A stretch of DNA of 64,000 nt from contig DASPLX010000037.1 in the NCBI GenBank assembly GCA_035627375.1, positions 186,001-250,000 of the forward strand. The letters run 5' to 3'. Shown here in pieces: positions 1-11,800 of the stretch (position 1 is its first letter; each line of letters starts with the position of its first letter). The DNA comes from DASPLX01 sp035627375. Its GTDB lineage: Bacteria > Pseudomonadota > Gammaproteobacteria > Burkholderiales > Burkholderiaceae_D. A model generated the notes under the pieces. It was not told where the DNA came from. It saw only the letters and a program-made list of their open reading frames with translations, and made no database searches. A program made the position numbers and the translations under genes.

Positions 1-1169
1 TGGATATCCAGGCTCGAATCGACGAAGCGTTGAAGCGCATCGTGCGCCTTAACGCATACTTGGAACAAGACCCTCTCAATCCTCACCTGCTGAGCGAGAT
101 GATCGATCTTCACGTCAGGGTGGGAGATTTGGGCGTCGCACGCGCAGTCGCCGACAAGGCGGTCGCCGCTTATCCAGACGACGTCCATTTCCAATGCCAA
201 CTGGCGAACGTGATGATCGAAGAAGGGAATTTGGATCAGGCGGAAGCCATGCTGGGTTCAGTGCTGGATCATGCGGATCGCGATCCCGGGATAGTCTATA
301 ACCTGGCGTTTGTCCACTTCGTCAAACGTCGATTCGACGAGGTGTTGCGCTTGTTCGCGCAGCATCCGGACGCATTGGAGCGCCATACCCAAGCCCGCAT
401 GTTGCAAGCCAACTCCTTGCACCACCTCGGCAAGACAGCGGATGCGCTGGACGCCGTGAAGAAGCGATTGGAAGCCGCCCCGAACGATTACGCGGCGATG
501 GGAATGGCCGGCCTGCTCGAATTCGATTTGGAAAACCCCGCGCAGGCGGAGCGGTGGGCCCGTTCCGCGCTGGCGGGAGAGCCGGACAATCTTGCCGCAT
601 TGGTGGCCCTAGGCTCCGTTGCGTTGTTCACCGACGATTTCGCGCAGGCGCAGGAATTGTTCGAGCATGCCATCTCCGTCAAGAGCAACGACGGGCGTTC
701 ATGGTTCGGATTGGCGTTGGCGAACATGAGCGCTTCGAAATTGCGCGAAGCGCTGCCAGCTTTCAATAACGCGGCCGAATACCTGCCGGCATATGCCAAT
801 GTGCGGTTAAGCCAGGGATGGTGCGCTCTTCTCTTGGGCGATATTTCCGCCGCCGAGTCGAGCTTCCGCCGCGCATTGGAAATCGACCGGAATTTCGCGG
901 AATGCCATGGCAGTCTCGCGGTGTCGCTGGTTCTGCAGCAGCGCAGGCAAGAAGCGGGACATGAGATCGAGCTGGCGCTACGCCTGGACTCGACATGTTT
1001 GTCGGCGCGCTACGCGGAAGCCCTGGCCTCCGGGGAAATCAAGGATATTTCCGACCTCACGTCGTTTGCGGCGCGCATATTCAAGAAGCGGGACGAACGG
1101 GACGGCGTCCAGGACCTATCCAATATCTTCCTGCGCCGCCTTGCGACGAAATCCCATACCACCCATTGA
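1..1169 (+). CDS. TPR-repeat protein, 5' end cut by window edge
   Basis: The frame is open from the first base of the window to a TGA at 1167-1169. The first two bases, TG followed by GAT-ATC, would complete an ATG whose A lies just outside, so probably only one base is missing; this is inference. The protein is about 389 residues of paired helices with repeated tetratricopeptide-like signatures (for example PGIVYNLAFVHFVKRRFDE, and the later block around FAECHGSLAVSLVLQQ). There is no signal peptide, membrane segment or catalytic motif. TPR proteins of this kind are cytosolic scaffolds or chaperones that bind partner peptides. It precedes a second TPR gene by 57 bp on the same strand, suggesting an operon. 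Its place upstream of the giant RHS gene makes a chaperone or assembly role possible but unproven. Confidence 0.85.
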   Translation, partial: DIQARIDEALKRIVRLNAYLEQDPLNPHLLSEMIDLHVRVGDLGVARAVADKAVAAYPDDVHFQCQLANVMIEEGNLDQAEAMLGSVLDHADRDPGIVYNLAFVHFVKRRFDEVLRLFAQHPDALERHTQARMLQANSLHHLGKTADALDAVKKRLEAAPNDYAAMGMAGLLEFDLENPAQAERWARSALAGEPDNLAALVALGSVALFTDDFAQAQELFEHAISVKSNDGRSWFGLALANMSASKLREALPAFNNAAEYLPAYANVRLSQGWCALLLGDISAAESSFRRALEIDRNFAECHGSLAVSLVLQQRRQEAGHEIELALRLDSTCLSARYAEALASGEIKDISDLTSFAARIFKKRDERDGVQDLSNIFLRRLATKSHTTH

Positions 1170-1226
1170 AGAAAAACGCCGTGCGTGACACGGCCCTAAG
1201 CCGACATTTCACTGAAAGGACGAAAG

Positions 1227-1811
1227 ATGAATACCGAACAGACCGAATTCGATGCCGAAGAATTGGTGCATATCGCGATGAATGCGATGAACAACAAGGA
1301 TGTGGAAACGTCGCTGAGATCGCTCAAGGCCAGCATCCAGAAGAAGCCGGATTATGCGCAGGCGCATTTTCTTCTCGGGGCGCAGTATGCCGAGATAGGA
1401 ATGATCGATCGGGCGTTGGAGGAAATGCGAGCGTCCATCAAGCTTGTTCCCGACTTCTGGATTGCGCGTTTCCAGTTGGGTTTCCTGCTCTTGACGCTGA
1501 CCCGGGCGGATGAGGCCGCGGAAGTGTGGGGGCCTTTGGATGAGATCGGCGACGAGCATCCGCTGCTTCTGTTCAAGAAGGGGCTCTTGAGCCTGGCGAA
1601 CGATGAGTTCGGCACGGCGCGCCGCCTCCTGATCGAGGGCATCGAGAGGAACAACGTCAATCATGCCTTGAACAGGGATATGGCGATGATCATCGAGCGC
1701 ATCGACCGCCTGACCGCGGAGGCAGCGCCTGCGGACGCCGGCAAGCAGGATGATCCTGCCGAGGAGCTCCAGCATCTGGCGGTCGCCGCTTATCAGGATA
1801 AATCCCATTGA
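1227..1811 (+). CDS. Small TPR-repeat protein
   Basis: This is a 194-residue protein. The start ATG at 1227 is preceded by AAAGGA with good spacing. Three to four TPR-like helix pairs are visible at about residues 10-130 (ALKASIQKKPDYAQAHFLLG and the following YAEIGMIDRALEEM). A more polar, possibly disordered tail contains APADAGKQDDPAEE. No signal sequence or catalytic residues are seen. It follows the first TPR gene closely on the same strand and both are probably co-transcribed. TPR pairs next to very large secreted proteins may act as cytosolic chaperones, but nothing in the sequence proves a link. The exact function is unknown. Confidence 0.85.
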   Translation: MNTEQTEFDAEELVHIAMNAMNNKDVETSLRSLKASIQKKPDYAQAHFLLGAQYAEIGMIDRALEEMRASIKLVPDFWIARFQLGFLLLTLTRADEAAEVWGPLDEIGDEHPLLLFKKGLLSLANDEFGTARRLLIEGIERNNVNHALNRDMAMIIERIDRLTAEAAPADAGKQDDPAEELQHLAVAAYQDKSH

Positions 1812-1987
1812 CGTCGTATCGCTTCGCGCAAGCGGAGTCGGGGTGTTGCACGAAATGGCCAGGCTCTTTCCGGGCACCTTTTCGAGAGAGGCGTAGGGCG
1901 CTACTATGATGAGAGACGCGAGCACGCATTTGCCGCCCGGCTCTGTGCCGGGCCGGCAGAACCGACTTCCCTCCATGCCGAGGATTT

Positions 1988-2413
1988 ATGCCTTCAATTA
2001 GTGCCATTCAAGAAATCGTCGCTGTGATTCGGCAGGAAATGACTGCGAGAATCGCGGATGGCAAGCCGACTGTAGTGCGGCCCGATTTCGGAAAGAATGC
2101 CTTCAAATCGACGCAGAAGAAGAGTTCCCGGAACGGATTGTTCTCCTTGATCGAGAGCCGGGTGACGGCGATCGACCGCCTCGACCCGGAACGCGGCCGC
2201 AAGGCATTCAGGGTATTCCTGGAGTCGGTCATTCTCCATGAGTTCGGAAACGAACTCATGAATGATCCCGCTTTCTATCGACTGGTGGACGACATACAGC
2301 TGCGCATGGAGGCGGAGCCGAAAATTGCCGCGATGATCGCGACCGCCGTATCGGTTTTGTTGAGCAAGACTTCCGAGGGTACGCCTCCGCCGGCCAACTG
2401 GCATCGCAAGTGA
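1988..2413 (+). CDS. Hypothetical helical protein, 141 aa
   Basis: The ATG at 1988 is preceded by GAGGA five bases upstream. The protein has a basic N-terminal half (KSTQKKSSRNG near residue 43) and a helical second half centred on the conserved-looking stretch RKAFRVFLESVILHEFG (about residues 71-87). It has no signal peptide, transmembrane segment or recognisable active site, and I do not recognise the family. It is the third + strand gene in the row TPR-TPR-141aa, 176 bp after the second TPR gene, and it ends about 490 bp before the RHS1 start. A helix-rich adaptor or chaperone is one possibility only. Confidence 0.7.
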   Translation: MPSISAIQEIVAVIRQEMTARIADGKPTVVRPDFGKNAFKSTQKKSSRNGLFSLIESRVTAIDRLDPERGRKAFRVFLESVILHEFGNELMNDPAFYRLVDDIQLRMEAEPKIAAMIATAVSVLLSKTSEGTPPPANWHRK

Positions 2414-2465
2414 GCGTCCGCTCGCCAGCCGGGAATCGTCGCTGTCCAATCCTTGCCGACTCCAT

Positions 2466-2500
2466 GATCCGGTCCGGCGCCGGATCCTTTCCCTCTTTCC
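2466..2500 (+). terminator. Candidate terminator after the 141-aa gene
   Basis: GATCCGG (2466-2472) pairs with CCGGATC (2480-2486) around a 7-base loop, followed by a pyrimidine tract (CTTTCCCTCTTTCC). The U-run is interrupted, so this is a weak terminator at best. It separates the TPR cluster from the RHS1 control region. Confidence 0.4.
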
Positions 2501-2619
2501 TCACTCCCCATCGAATCGTTGTTCCGACGTGCGACGCCGCTCTTTCCGCCATTTCCTAGCATCGTATCGGCTCGTCCGGCAGCGCCTTGTTCAGGCCGGA
2601 CCCGACACTAATAGATCCG

Positions 2620-2898
2620 GATATTTTCAAGGCGGTTTAGCAAAAAGTCGCTGAAGGCGGAACTTTTTCGTTTTTGCGCAAGAAAAGCCGCCCAAGCACG
2701 CCGGTTGTGCTTCCGCATATACGGATGAATTACAAATTCCGATTTCGCGGAAAGATAGATCGGCCTTTCCTTAAACAATGCTCTCCGAGCGTCGATACAT
2801 TGCCCGGATATTGGCATTGGCCTATGTCAATGCAGGTTACTGAGGATTGGTCGCGCTCCTTGCGACCGTAAGAGCACTGTAAATACGGAGATCGTCAA
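2620..2898 (+). promoter_or_regulatory. RHS1 upstream control region, paralogous to the RHS2 upstream region
   Basis: From about 2627 (TTTTCAAGG, GGTTTA) to the start codon the DNA aligns with 30370-30639 before RHS2. The best-kept blocks are ATACGGATGAATTACAAATT (2719-2738) and the last 30 bases before ATG, which include TGTAAATACGGAGATCGTC with the ribosome site GGAG. Between them lies the bipartite motif listed separately. The alignment continues into the coding sequence, so the two loci arose by duplication. A short ORF through the region (MNYKFRF...) is shared by both copies but is probably a by-product of conserved regulatory DNA. The rest of 2414-2620 shows only the weak hairpin. Confidence 0.65.
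2772..2802 (+). promoter_or_regulatory. Shared bipartite motif TAAACAAT-N14-GATACATTG, site A (RHS1)
   Basis: TAAACAAT is at 2772-2779 and GATACATTG at 2794-2802. The second half ends 96 bases before the RHS1 ATG. The same two blocks with exactly the same 14-base spacer occur before RHS2, the cellulase and the gene at 59716. As a promoter it can be read as -35 TAAACA / -10 TACATT with an 18-base gap. Alternatively it matches the TAAA-N18-GATA geometry of sigma-28 promoters, although the GCC part of that -10 box is not kept. An activator site is equally possible. Confidence 0.65.
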
Positions 2899-5800
2899 AT
2901 GGTTGCAATCGTCAATGGAAGCGGTTTGGGCTTGGTGGAAACGGGGCGCTTGGGCAGCGCGGGAATGATCGGTTCGGCCGCTTCGGGAATGATCGGGGAC
3001 GGCTTGTTCGTCAATGCCGCCAACGGCAACCTGATCGTGCAAAGCCAGAAGGACGGCTTTGTCGCCGGGCGCGGGATCGGCCTTGGCGTGCTGCGCACCT
3101 ATAACAGCTATGCGCACTTTGACGGCGACAACAACGACCACTGGAAGATCGGCTTCTATCGCCAGGTGCACCGTCTCCAAGGCACGGCCAATACCGCCGG
3201 CAGCAAGATCTTCCGTACCGACGGCGACGGCAACGAGCAGGAATTCGATTTCGACACGGCGCGCGGCGTGTATGTCAGCGCGGTCGGCGGCGAGGCGGAC
3301 GACACGCTCGGTTTCGATGCCGCGACTCAGCGCTGGACCTGGGTCGACGGCAGCACCCAGGCCCGGGAAACCTACGCATGGAATGCCGGCCAGGACCAGG
3401 GACGCCTGGTCGAGCTGAGCGACCCCGACGGCAATACGCAGACCTATTCCTACAACGGCACCAGCGGCCTCTTGGATGGCGTGACGCTGGCCAGCGGCGA
3501 GTCGGTGCATCTGGACTATACCGGATTGAATCTCACCACGGTTCGCGTGGTCGACGCGCTCAATAACGTGCTCGAGAGCACGCATTACGAATACGATGGC
3601 CTGAATCGCCTCTCGAACGTCTACAAGGAATGGCAACTGCCGGATGCGACGACGCGTCGCTACACCATCCATTACACCTATGACGGCGACAGCAACCGCC
3701 TGGCCAGCATCGAGGAAGTCGATCCCACCGCCAACCAGGATCTTCTTGCCAAGCTTTCCTTCACCTATCAGCACTACACGGAAGACGACAGCTACCGCGT
3801 GCGTACCATTACCGACATGCGCTTGGGGCGGACCACGCAATTCGACTACAACCTGACTACGCGCAAGACGACCATCACCGATCCGCTGAGCGGAGTCACG
3901 GAGATGACCCATGATGCGGCAGGGAATCTGACGGATCTCGATCTCCCCGCGGTCGGCGGAACGCGCCAGCATTTGCACTACGAATACTATGCCGACGGCC
4001 GGGTTCATCGGATCGTGGACGCGCAAAACCAGGCGACGGTATACGGATATGATGCCAACGGCAACCGCAACTCGGTGATCTATCCGAACGGCGTGGCCAT
4101 CGATCGCGTCTACGACGCCCAGAACCGGCTGCTGGCGGAAACCCTGCGCGGCGGCGTGGACAATCCGCACGGCCCCCGGACGACCTACTATGCCTACGAT
4201 ACCTTGGGTAACCTGCGCTTCGAGCTCAATCCGGAAGGGCAGCTGGTCGAGCACCGTTACGACGCCTTCGGGCAACGAACCGCCACGCTACGTTTCGGCA
4301 AGGCGGCGTACCCAGTAGAAGGATTGACCGCGGCGCCGAGCGAAGCGACGCTGGCCGCCTGGGCGGCAACCAAGCTCGATACCGGCTTGCAGCGCACGAA
4401 CTATGGATACGACTTCCGCGGCCGGCTCAACACCGCGACGACCTTCAGCGCGACGTTGCCCGACGGTGAAGGCGATACGTCCAAGCCCGCCACGGTCACG
4501 ACTTATCTCAACGATTACGCCGGACGCCTGCTCGGCTCCACCGACAGCAACGGCCTGACGTCGTCCTATACCTACGACGGCATGGGGCGCCTGCTGACCA
4601 GCCAGGAAGGCGACTTGATCAGCACCCGGCAATACACCGACGCCGGACATACCGTGTTCATGAGTCAATCGGACGGCTTGCAGACCGTGCAGCAGTTCAA
4701 TGCCGCTCGCGAATTGATCAGCATCACCCAGGGCGGCAGGGCGTCGACGACTTATGCCTACGACAAGCTCGGCAACCTGCGCCTGACGACCGATTCGACC
4801 GGCCTCAAGACGATGGCGTTGTACGATGCCGCCGGCCGCAAGTCCGCCGAAATCGGCGGCGACGGCAGGATGGTCGAGTTCCAGTACAACAAGAACAACC
4901 AGTTGGTGCGGACGATCCGGTATGCCGGCGCCCTGACGGCGGCCCAGCTGACGGCGTTGCAGTCGACGGCGAGCGGCACCGCGCCGCTATTTGGCGCGAT
5001 CAATGATCTGGCGCCCTGGCGTCCGTTGCCGAACACCGAAGACGACCGGGTCGAATGGACCTTGTACGATGCGAACGGCCAGTTGATGAAGGCCATCGAC
5101 GCGACCGGCCATGTCACCGAGTTCAAACGCGATCCGAGCGGCAATGTGCTGGCGTCGATCCGGTATGCGAATCCGTTGACGGCTTCGATCCTGGCAAGCC
5201 TGACCCTGGAGTCGAAGGCGGACGACCTGACCGTGACGTATACGGCGGGCTCGCGCGTGGAGCGCTCCGTTTACGACAAGGCGGGTCAGCTGCGCGCGAC
5301 GGTGGATGCGGAAGGATCGATCACCGAATACACCTACAATGCCGCAGGGCTGCTGATCAAGACCGCGCGCTATTACCAGCGATTGTCGGAAACCACGCCG
5401 GTTCCCGACTACACGCTCGGCCTCGATATCATTCCCACCGGAACGCCGACCCAGCCTCCCTACGCCTTGCGCACATATTATCGCTACGACGCGCGCGGCC
5501 TGGTGATCGCGGAAATCGATGCCGAGAACTATTTGACGGAGTTCAAGTACGACGACGCCGGCAACAAGGAAGAAGTGATCCGTTATGCCGGCCGCATCGG
5601 CAACGTGTCGCCCGAGACCGGCACGCTGGAAGCCTTACGCGAGAAGGCGTTGCAAAACGGCTTGCCGGACCAGCCTCAAGTCACGCTTTACACCTACAAC
5701 AAGCTCGGTTTGGTCAAAACCGAGACGGCGCCGGATGGCACGTTGACTGTCTATGATTACGACGATCACGGCCGCCTGGTCAAGCAAACCAACGCGGCGG

Positions 5801-8800
5801 GAACGGTCGAACAATTGATCCTGGAGTGGAAGTACGATCAGTACGGCCAGCTGGAGAAGCAATTCAACGCGGATGGGAAGTTCGCCAGCTATCAATACGA
5901 CGATGCGGGCCGGATGACGCAGTCGATCGATTACAAGGGCAACGTCACCTGGTATTACTACGACGACAGCGGCGTGCTGACCCATACCATCAATTCCTTG
6001 GGCGAGGTACGGACCCAGCTGCATAACAATTTCCTGGAAGTCAGCCAGGAGAGGACCTATGTAAATCGCCTGGCGGCCTCCGTCGTCGGGACCTTGCAGG
6101 GCGGCTTCATCAGTTCGACGCTCCAGGCGGCAATCGCGGGACTGTTCGATTCGGCCAAGGATGGCATCGTCGATTTCCAATATACGCGGCGCGGCGAGTT
6201 GAAGGAGCGCCGGGACAACAGCGATGCGTTGACGACGTATCGCTACAATGCCTTCGGCGAAGTCGACCGCAAGACGGTCCTCGACGGTCCCACCACCACC
6301 TATACGTACAACCGCCGGGGCCAACTGGAGGGCAGCACCGGCGAGCGCTATATCTACCGTCAATACGATGCCTTCGGACGCCTGATTCTGGTCGACGACG
6401 GCACCGAAGTGTTGCGGTACATCCACTATGACGGCCTTGGCCGGCGCGTCTACTTCGTCGACGCGGAAGGCTGGCAGAACGGTACCGGTACCTCGATGGC
6501 TTACGATGCCTTCGGAAGAGTGACGTCGCGCACCGATCCGCTGGGTAATACCACGACCTACCAATACGATGCGGCGGCGCGCAAGACCGTCATGATTTCC
6601 GCCGGCGGCATCTCCGTCACCACCTTCTACAACCGGCACGGCGAAGTCCGGGAAATCATCGACGGCCGCGGCAACAAGACGACCTACGAATACAACCGGA
6701 ATCTCCAGTTGACCAATGTCCTGGACGCCAACGGCAATGTCCTGGAAAGCCGCGAGTATGACGATAACGGCAACCAGACCCTGGCGACCGATGGAACCGG
6801 CAGGAAGATCAGTTACCAATACGACGCCGCCAACCGCCTCTTCAAGACCATCGTCGACCCCGACGGCTTGAACCAGGTGACCGAAACCACCTTCGACGGC
6901 CGCGGCCAGGAAATCGCCGTCACGGATGCCAACGGCGTCGTCACCAGGAAGACGTACTACAAGAATGGCCAGTTGAAGGATGTGACGATCGACCCGGATG
7001 GGTTGAACCTGCGTACCGTGTTTACATACAACCGGGCCGGCAACGTCATGACCGTCACGGAAGGCGCGGGCAGCGCCACGCCGCGCAAGACCAGCTATGT
7101 GTACGATAGTTTCGGACGCCGTGTCGCGGAGATCGCCGATCCGGACGGCCTGGCATTGACCACCACGTATGACTACGACATGTACGGCAACGTGGTCCGC
7201 CGGGTCGGCCCCGACGGCCAGATCACCCTGTACGGCTATGACTCCAATCATCGCCAGGTGGTGACCATCGATTCGAGCGGCGTCGCCACGACCTATCGCT
7301 ACGACGACGGCGGCCGCCTGGTCGAAACCGTGGTGCATGCCGAATCGGCGGCGGAGTTCCTGTCGTGGACGGAGGGCGACCTGGCGGGATATCACTGGGC
7401 GGAATTCGTCAATCTGCCCAACCGCCCGGACGATCGATCCACCATCCGTGTCTACGATGCCGACAATCGTCTCAAGTTCCTCATCGGCCCCGATCGCCAG
7501 GTGACCGGTTATGTCCGGGACAACAACGGCAATGTCGTGGTTGAACGCCAGTATGCCTCCACCACCTGGACCCTGGTCGGCAATACGCTCACGATCTCCA
7601 CATCGGCCCAGGACAGGCTGGTGCAAAATGTCTACGATGAGTTCAATCGGGTCCGCTTCCAGATCGACGCCGAAGGCAGCGTACTGGAAAGCGAATACGA
7701 CGACGCGGGCCGGGTCACGTCCCAGACCGCGTATGCCAACAAGGTGCTGCCGAGTGCTTCGGAGCGCAGCGTCGCCGCGCTGGAAGCCTTGCTGGTGCCC
7801 AGCCCCGCGGACCGTACCACCTCCTTCACTTACGACGGCGCGGGACGTTTGAGCACGACGACCGACCCGTTGAACCATGTCACCACGATCACCTACGATG
7901 CGGTGGGACGTCAAACCAGCGTGATCCGGCAGGTCGGCGCGTCGGCCAGCGATCCGGGCAACCGCGTCGACCGGATCGTCTACGATGCCGCCGGACGCCA
8001 GGTCTATGCCATCGACGCCCAGGGCGTCGTGACCGAATTCCAATACAATGCGGCCGGCGAGGGAACCAAGACCATTCGCCATACGGAATCCATCACCGTA
8101 CCGGCCGGACCGCTGACGGCGGCGATCGTCGCCGGCCTGCTGTCACGGGACGCGGACGATCGCACCGAGACGTCCATCTACAACAGCGCCGGCTTCCTTA
8201 CCGTGCAGATCGATGCGATGGGACGCACGACGATGTACGAGTATGACGCCGGGGGCCAGCTCACCCTGACCCGGCACTGCGCCGAACTGGCCACGTGGGA
8301 TGCCATCAACCGGGTCTGGATACCGCCGACGCCGTCGAACAGCGATCGCCGTACCGCATTCGTGGCCGATATTCCCAACCGCGCGCGCTATGTCGTCAAT
8401 GCCGAAGGGCAGGTCACGTACGAGCGCATGAACGTCTTCGGCGAAGTCGAGATCGCTACGCGATTTGCCGCCACGGTCACCGGTTGGACGACGGGAACGG
8501 AGGCGACGGATGCCCTCGAGGTGACCGCGCTGGCGGCATTGGCGAATGCCGCGAACGACCGCACGAGCCGCGTGGTTTACAACAATAGCGGCCGGGTCCT
8601 CTATTCCATCGACTCGATGGGCCACGTGGTCGGCGTACAGTACAACGTGTTCGGCGAAGCGACCGTCACGACGGCCTACGTCAATCCGGGCAGCTGGAGC
8701 GGCGACGTGTTCCAGGCGCCGGCCAACCATGCCGGCGACCGCCGCACGGCGATCGTCAACGACCTGGCGAACCAGCGCCGCTATATCGTGAACGAAGAAG

Positions 8801-11800
8801 GGCAGGTGACGCTGCAGCAGCTCGATGCCTTCGGCCAAGTCGTGGCGAGCACCCGGATCGCGATGGACATCTACGGCTGGACGACGCGTACGGAGCACGC
8901 CAATGCGCTGAATCCGGATTGGCTGTACAACATGCAGGATTTCGTGGCGCAGGCGGAGGTGCCGGAGTTGGCCAAGGATCGCACCACGCGCATGGTGTAT
9001 GACGACAATGGACAGCTCCTCTATACCATCGATCCCCTGGGTCACGTGGTGGGTATGCAATACAACGTGTTCGGTGAAGCGACCGTCACGACGGCCTATG
9101 TGAACCCGGGCAGCTGGGTCGACGGCGTGTTCCAGGCGCCGGCCAACCACCCTGGTGACCGTCGCACGGCGGTCGTCGATGACCCGGCGAACCAGCGCCG
9201 CTTTACCGTCGACGCGGAAGGCCGTGTCACGCTGCAGCAGTTGAATGCTTTCGGCGAAGTGATCGCCACCACGCAGATCGCGGCGACGGTTCCCGGCTGG
9301 ACCAACCGCACCGAGGCGGCCAACGCCCTGGCGCCGTCCAGCCTCGCCGCCCTGGCCAATGCCGCGAACGATCGCACCAGCCGGGTGGTGTACAACGCCA
9401 ACGGCCAGGCGGACTACACCATCGATCCGCTGGGCCATGTGGTCGGTGTGCAGTACAACGTGTTCGGCGAAGCGACCGTCACGACGGCTTACGTCAATCC
9501 GGGCAACTGGGTCGGCGGCGTGTTCCAGGTGCCGGCCGATCATGCCGGCGACCGCCGCACGGCCGTCGTCGACGATCCGACGAACCATCGCCGCTTCATC
9601 GTGGACGCGGAGGGCCGTGTCACGCTGCAGCAGTTGAACAACTTCGGCGAGGTGACCGCCACCACGCAGATCGCGGCGACGGTCCCCGGCTGGACCAACC
9701 GCACCGAGGGGGCGAACGCCCTCGATCCGTCCAACCTCGCCGCCCTGGCCAATGCCGCGAACGATCGCACCAGCCGGGTGGTGTACAACGCCAACGGCCA
9801 GGCGACCTACACCATCGATCCGCTGGGCCATGTGGTCGGCACGCAGTACAACGTGTTCGGCGAGGCGACCGTCACGACGGCCTATGTCAATCCGGGCAGC
9901 TGGAGCGGCGATGTGTTCCAGGCGCCGAGTACGAATGCCGGCGATCGCCGTACCGCCGTCATCACGGATTTGACCGAACATTGGGACATCCCGGAGGGCT
10001 CGACGAACCATCGCCGCTTCCTCGTCGATGCGGAGGGTCGGGTGACGATGGAGGTGTTCAATTCATTCGGCGAGGTTATTTCCATCACGCAAGTTGCACA
10101 ATCGATCGCAGGATGGACTACTCGCAGCGAGGCCAGCAATGCGCTCGACGTGACGGTACTGAACGGCATGCTGAATGCCGCGAACGATCGCGTCAGCCGT
10201 GTCCTCTACAACAGGAACGGTCAGGTCTCCTACGCCATCGATGCCTTGAATCATGTCACCGGCACCGAGTACACGGTCTTCGGGGAAGTCGCCGTGAGGA
10301 CGGCCTATACCAATCCAGCGGACTGGTACCAGAGCGATTACGGTGGGTTCGAGCTGTACCCACCGGCGCCGACGCCGACCGATCGCCGTACGGCGATGGT
10401 CAACGACCTGCCGAACCATCGCCGCTTTACCGTCGATGCGGAAGGCCGCGTCACGTTGCAGCAGCTGAACAACTTCGGCGAAGTGACCGCCACCACGCAG
10501 ATCGCGGCGACGGTCATCGGCTGGACCGACCGCACCGAGGCGGCCAACGCCCTCGATCCGTCCAATCTCGCCGCCCTGGCCAATGCGGCGAACGATCGCA
10601 CCAGCCAGGTCGTGTACGACAAGAACGGCAATGCGACCTACACCATCGACCCGATGGGCCATGTGGCCGGCGTACAGTACAACGTGTTCGGCGAGGCGAC
10701 CGTCACGACGGCCTACGTCAATCCGGGCAGCTGGAGCGCCGGCGTGTTCCAGGCGCCGGCCGACCATGCGGACGATCGTCGTACCGCCGTCGTCAACGAC
10801 CTGGCGAACCATCGCCGTTTCAGCGTGGATGGGGAAGGCCGCGTCACGCTGCAGCAGTTGAACGCCTTCGGCGAAGTGATCGCGACGACGCAGATCGCGG
10901 CGACGGTTCCCGGCTGGGCCACCCGCACCGAGGCGGCCAACGCCCTCGATCCGTCCAATCTCGCCGCCCTGGCCAATGCGGCGAACGATCGCACCAGCCA
11001 GGTCGTGTACGACAAGAACGGCAATGCGACCTACACCATCGATGCGATGGGCCATGTGGTCGGCACGCAGCACAACGTGTTCGACGAAGCGACCGTCACG
11101 ACGGCCTACGTCAATCCGGGAAGCTGGAGCGGCGGCGTGTTCCAGGCGCCGGCCGACCATGCGGACGATCGTCGTACCGCCGTCGTCAACGACCTGGCGA
11201 ACCATCGCCGTTTCAGCGTGGATGCGAAAGGCCACGTCACGCTGCAGCAGCTGAACAATTTCGGCGAAGTGATCGCGACAACGAAAATCGCGGCGGCGGT
11301 CACCGGCTGGACCAACCGCACCGAGGCGGCCAACGCCCTCGATCCGTCCAATCTCGCCGCCCTGGCCAATGCGGCGAACGACCGCACCAGCCAGGTCGTG
11401 TACGACAAGAATGGTCAGGCAACCTATACCATCGATGCGATGGGGCATGTGGTCGGCATGCAATACAACGTGTTCGGCGAAGCGACCGTCACGACGGCCT
11501 ACGTCAATCCGGGCAGCTGGAGCGGCGGCGTGTTCCAGGCGCCGAGCACCAACGCAGGTGATCGCCGTACGGCCGTCGTCAACGACTTGGCCAACCTGCG
11601 CCGCTTCAACGTGGATGGGGAAGGCCGCGTCACGCTGCAGCAGTTGAACGCCTTCGGCGAAGTGATCGCCACCACGCAGATCGCGGCGACGGTCCCCGGC
11701 TGGACCAACCGCACCGAGGCGGCCAACGCCCTCAGTGTGTCCAGTCTCGCGGCCCTGGCCAATGCAACGAACGACCGCACCAGCCAGGTCGTGTACGACA

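Noticed and set aside
2674..2871. Short ORF upstream of RHS1 (MNYKFRF...KQ...DTL), with a partner upstream of RHS2
   Set aside because: The matching residues coincide with the bipartite DNA motif, which also occurs upstream of the cellulase where no start codon opens that frame. Conservation is better explained as regulatory DNA.
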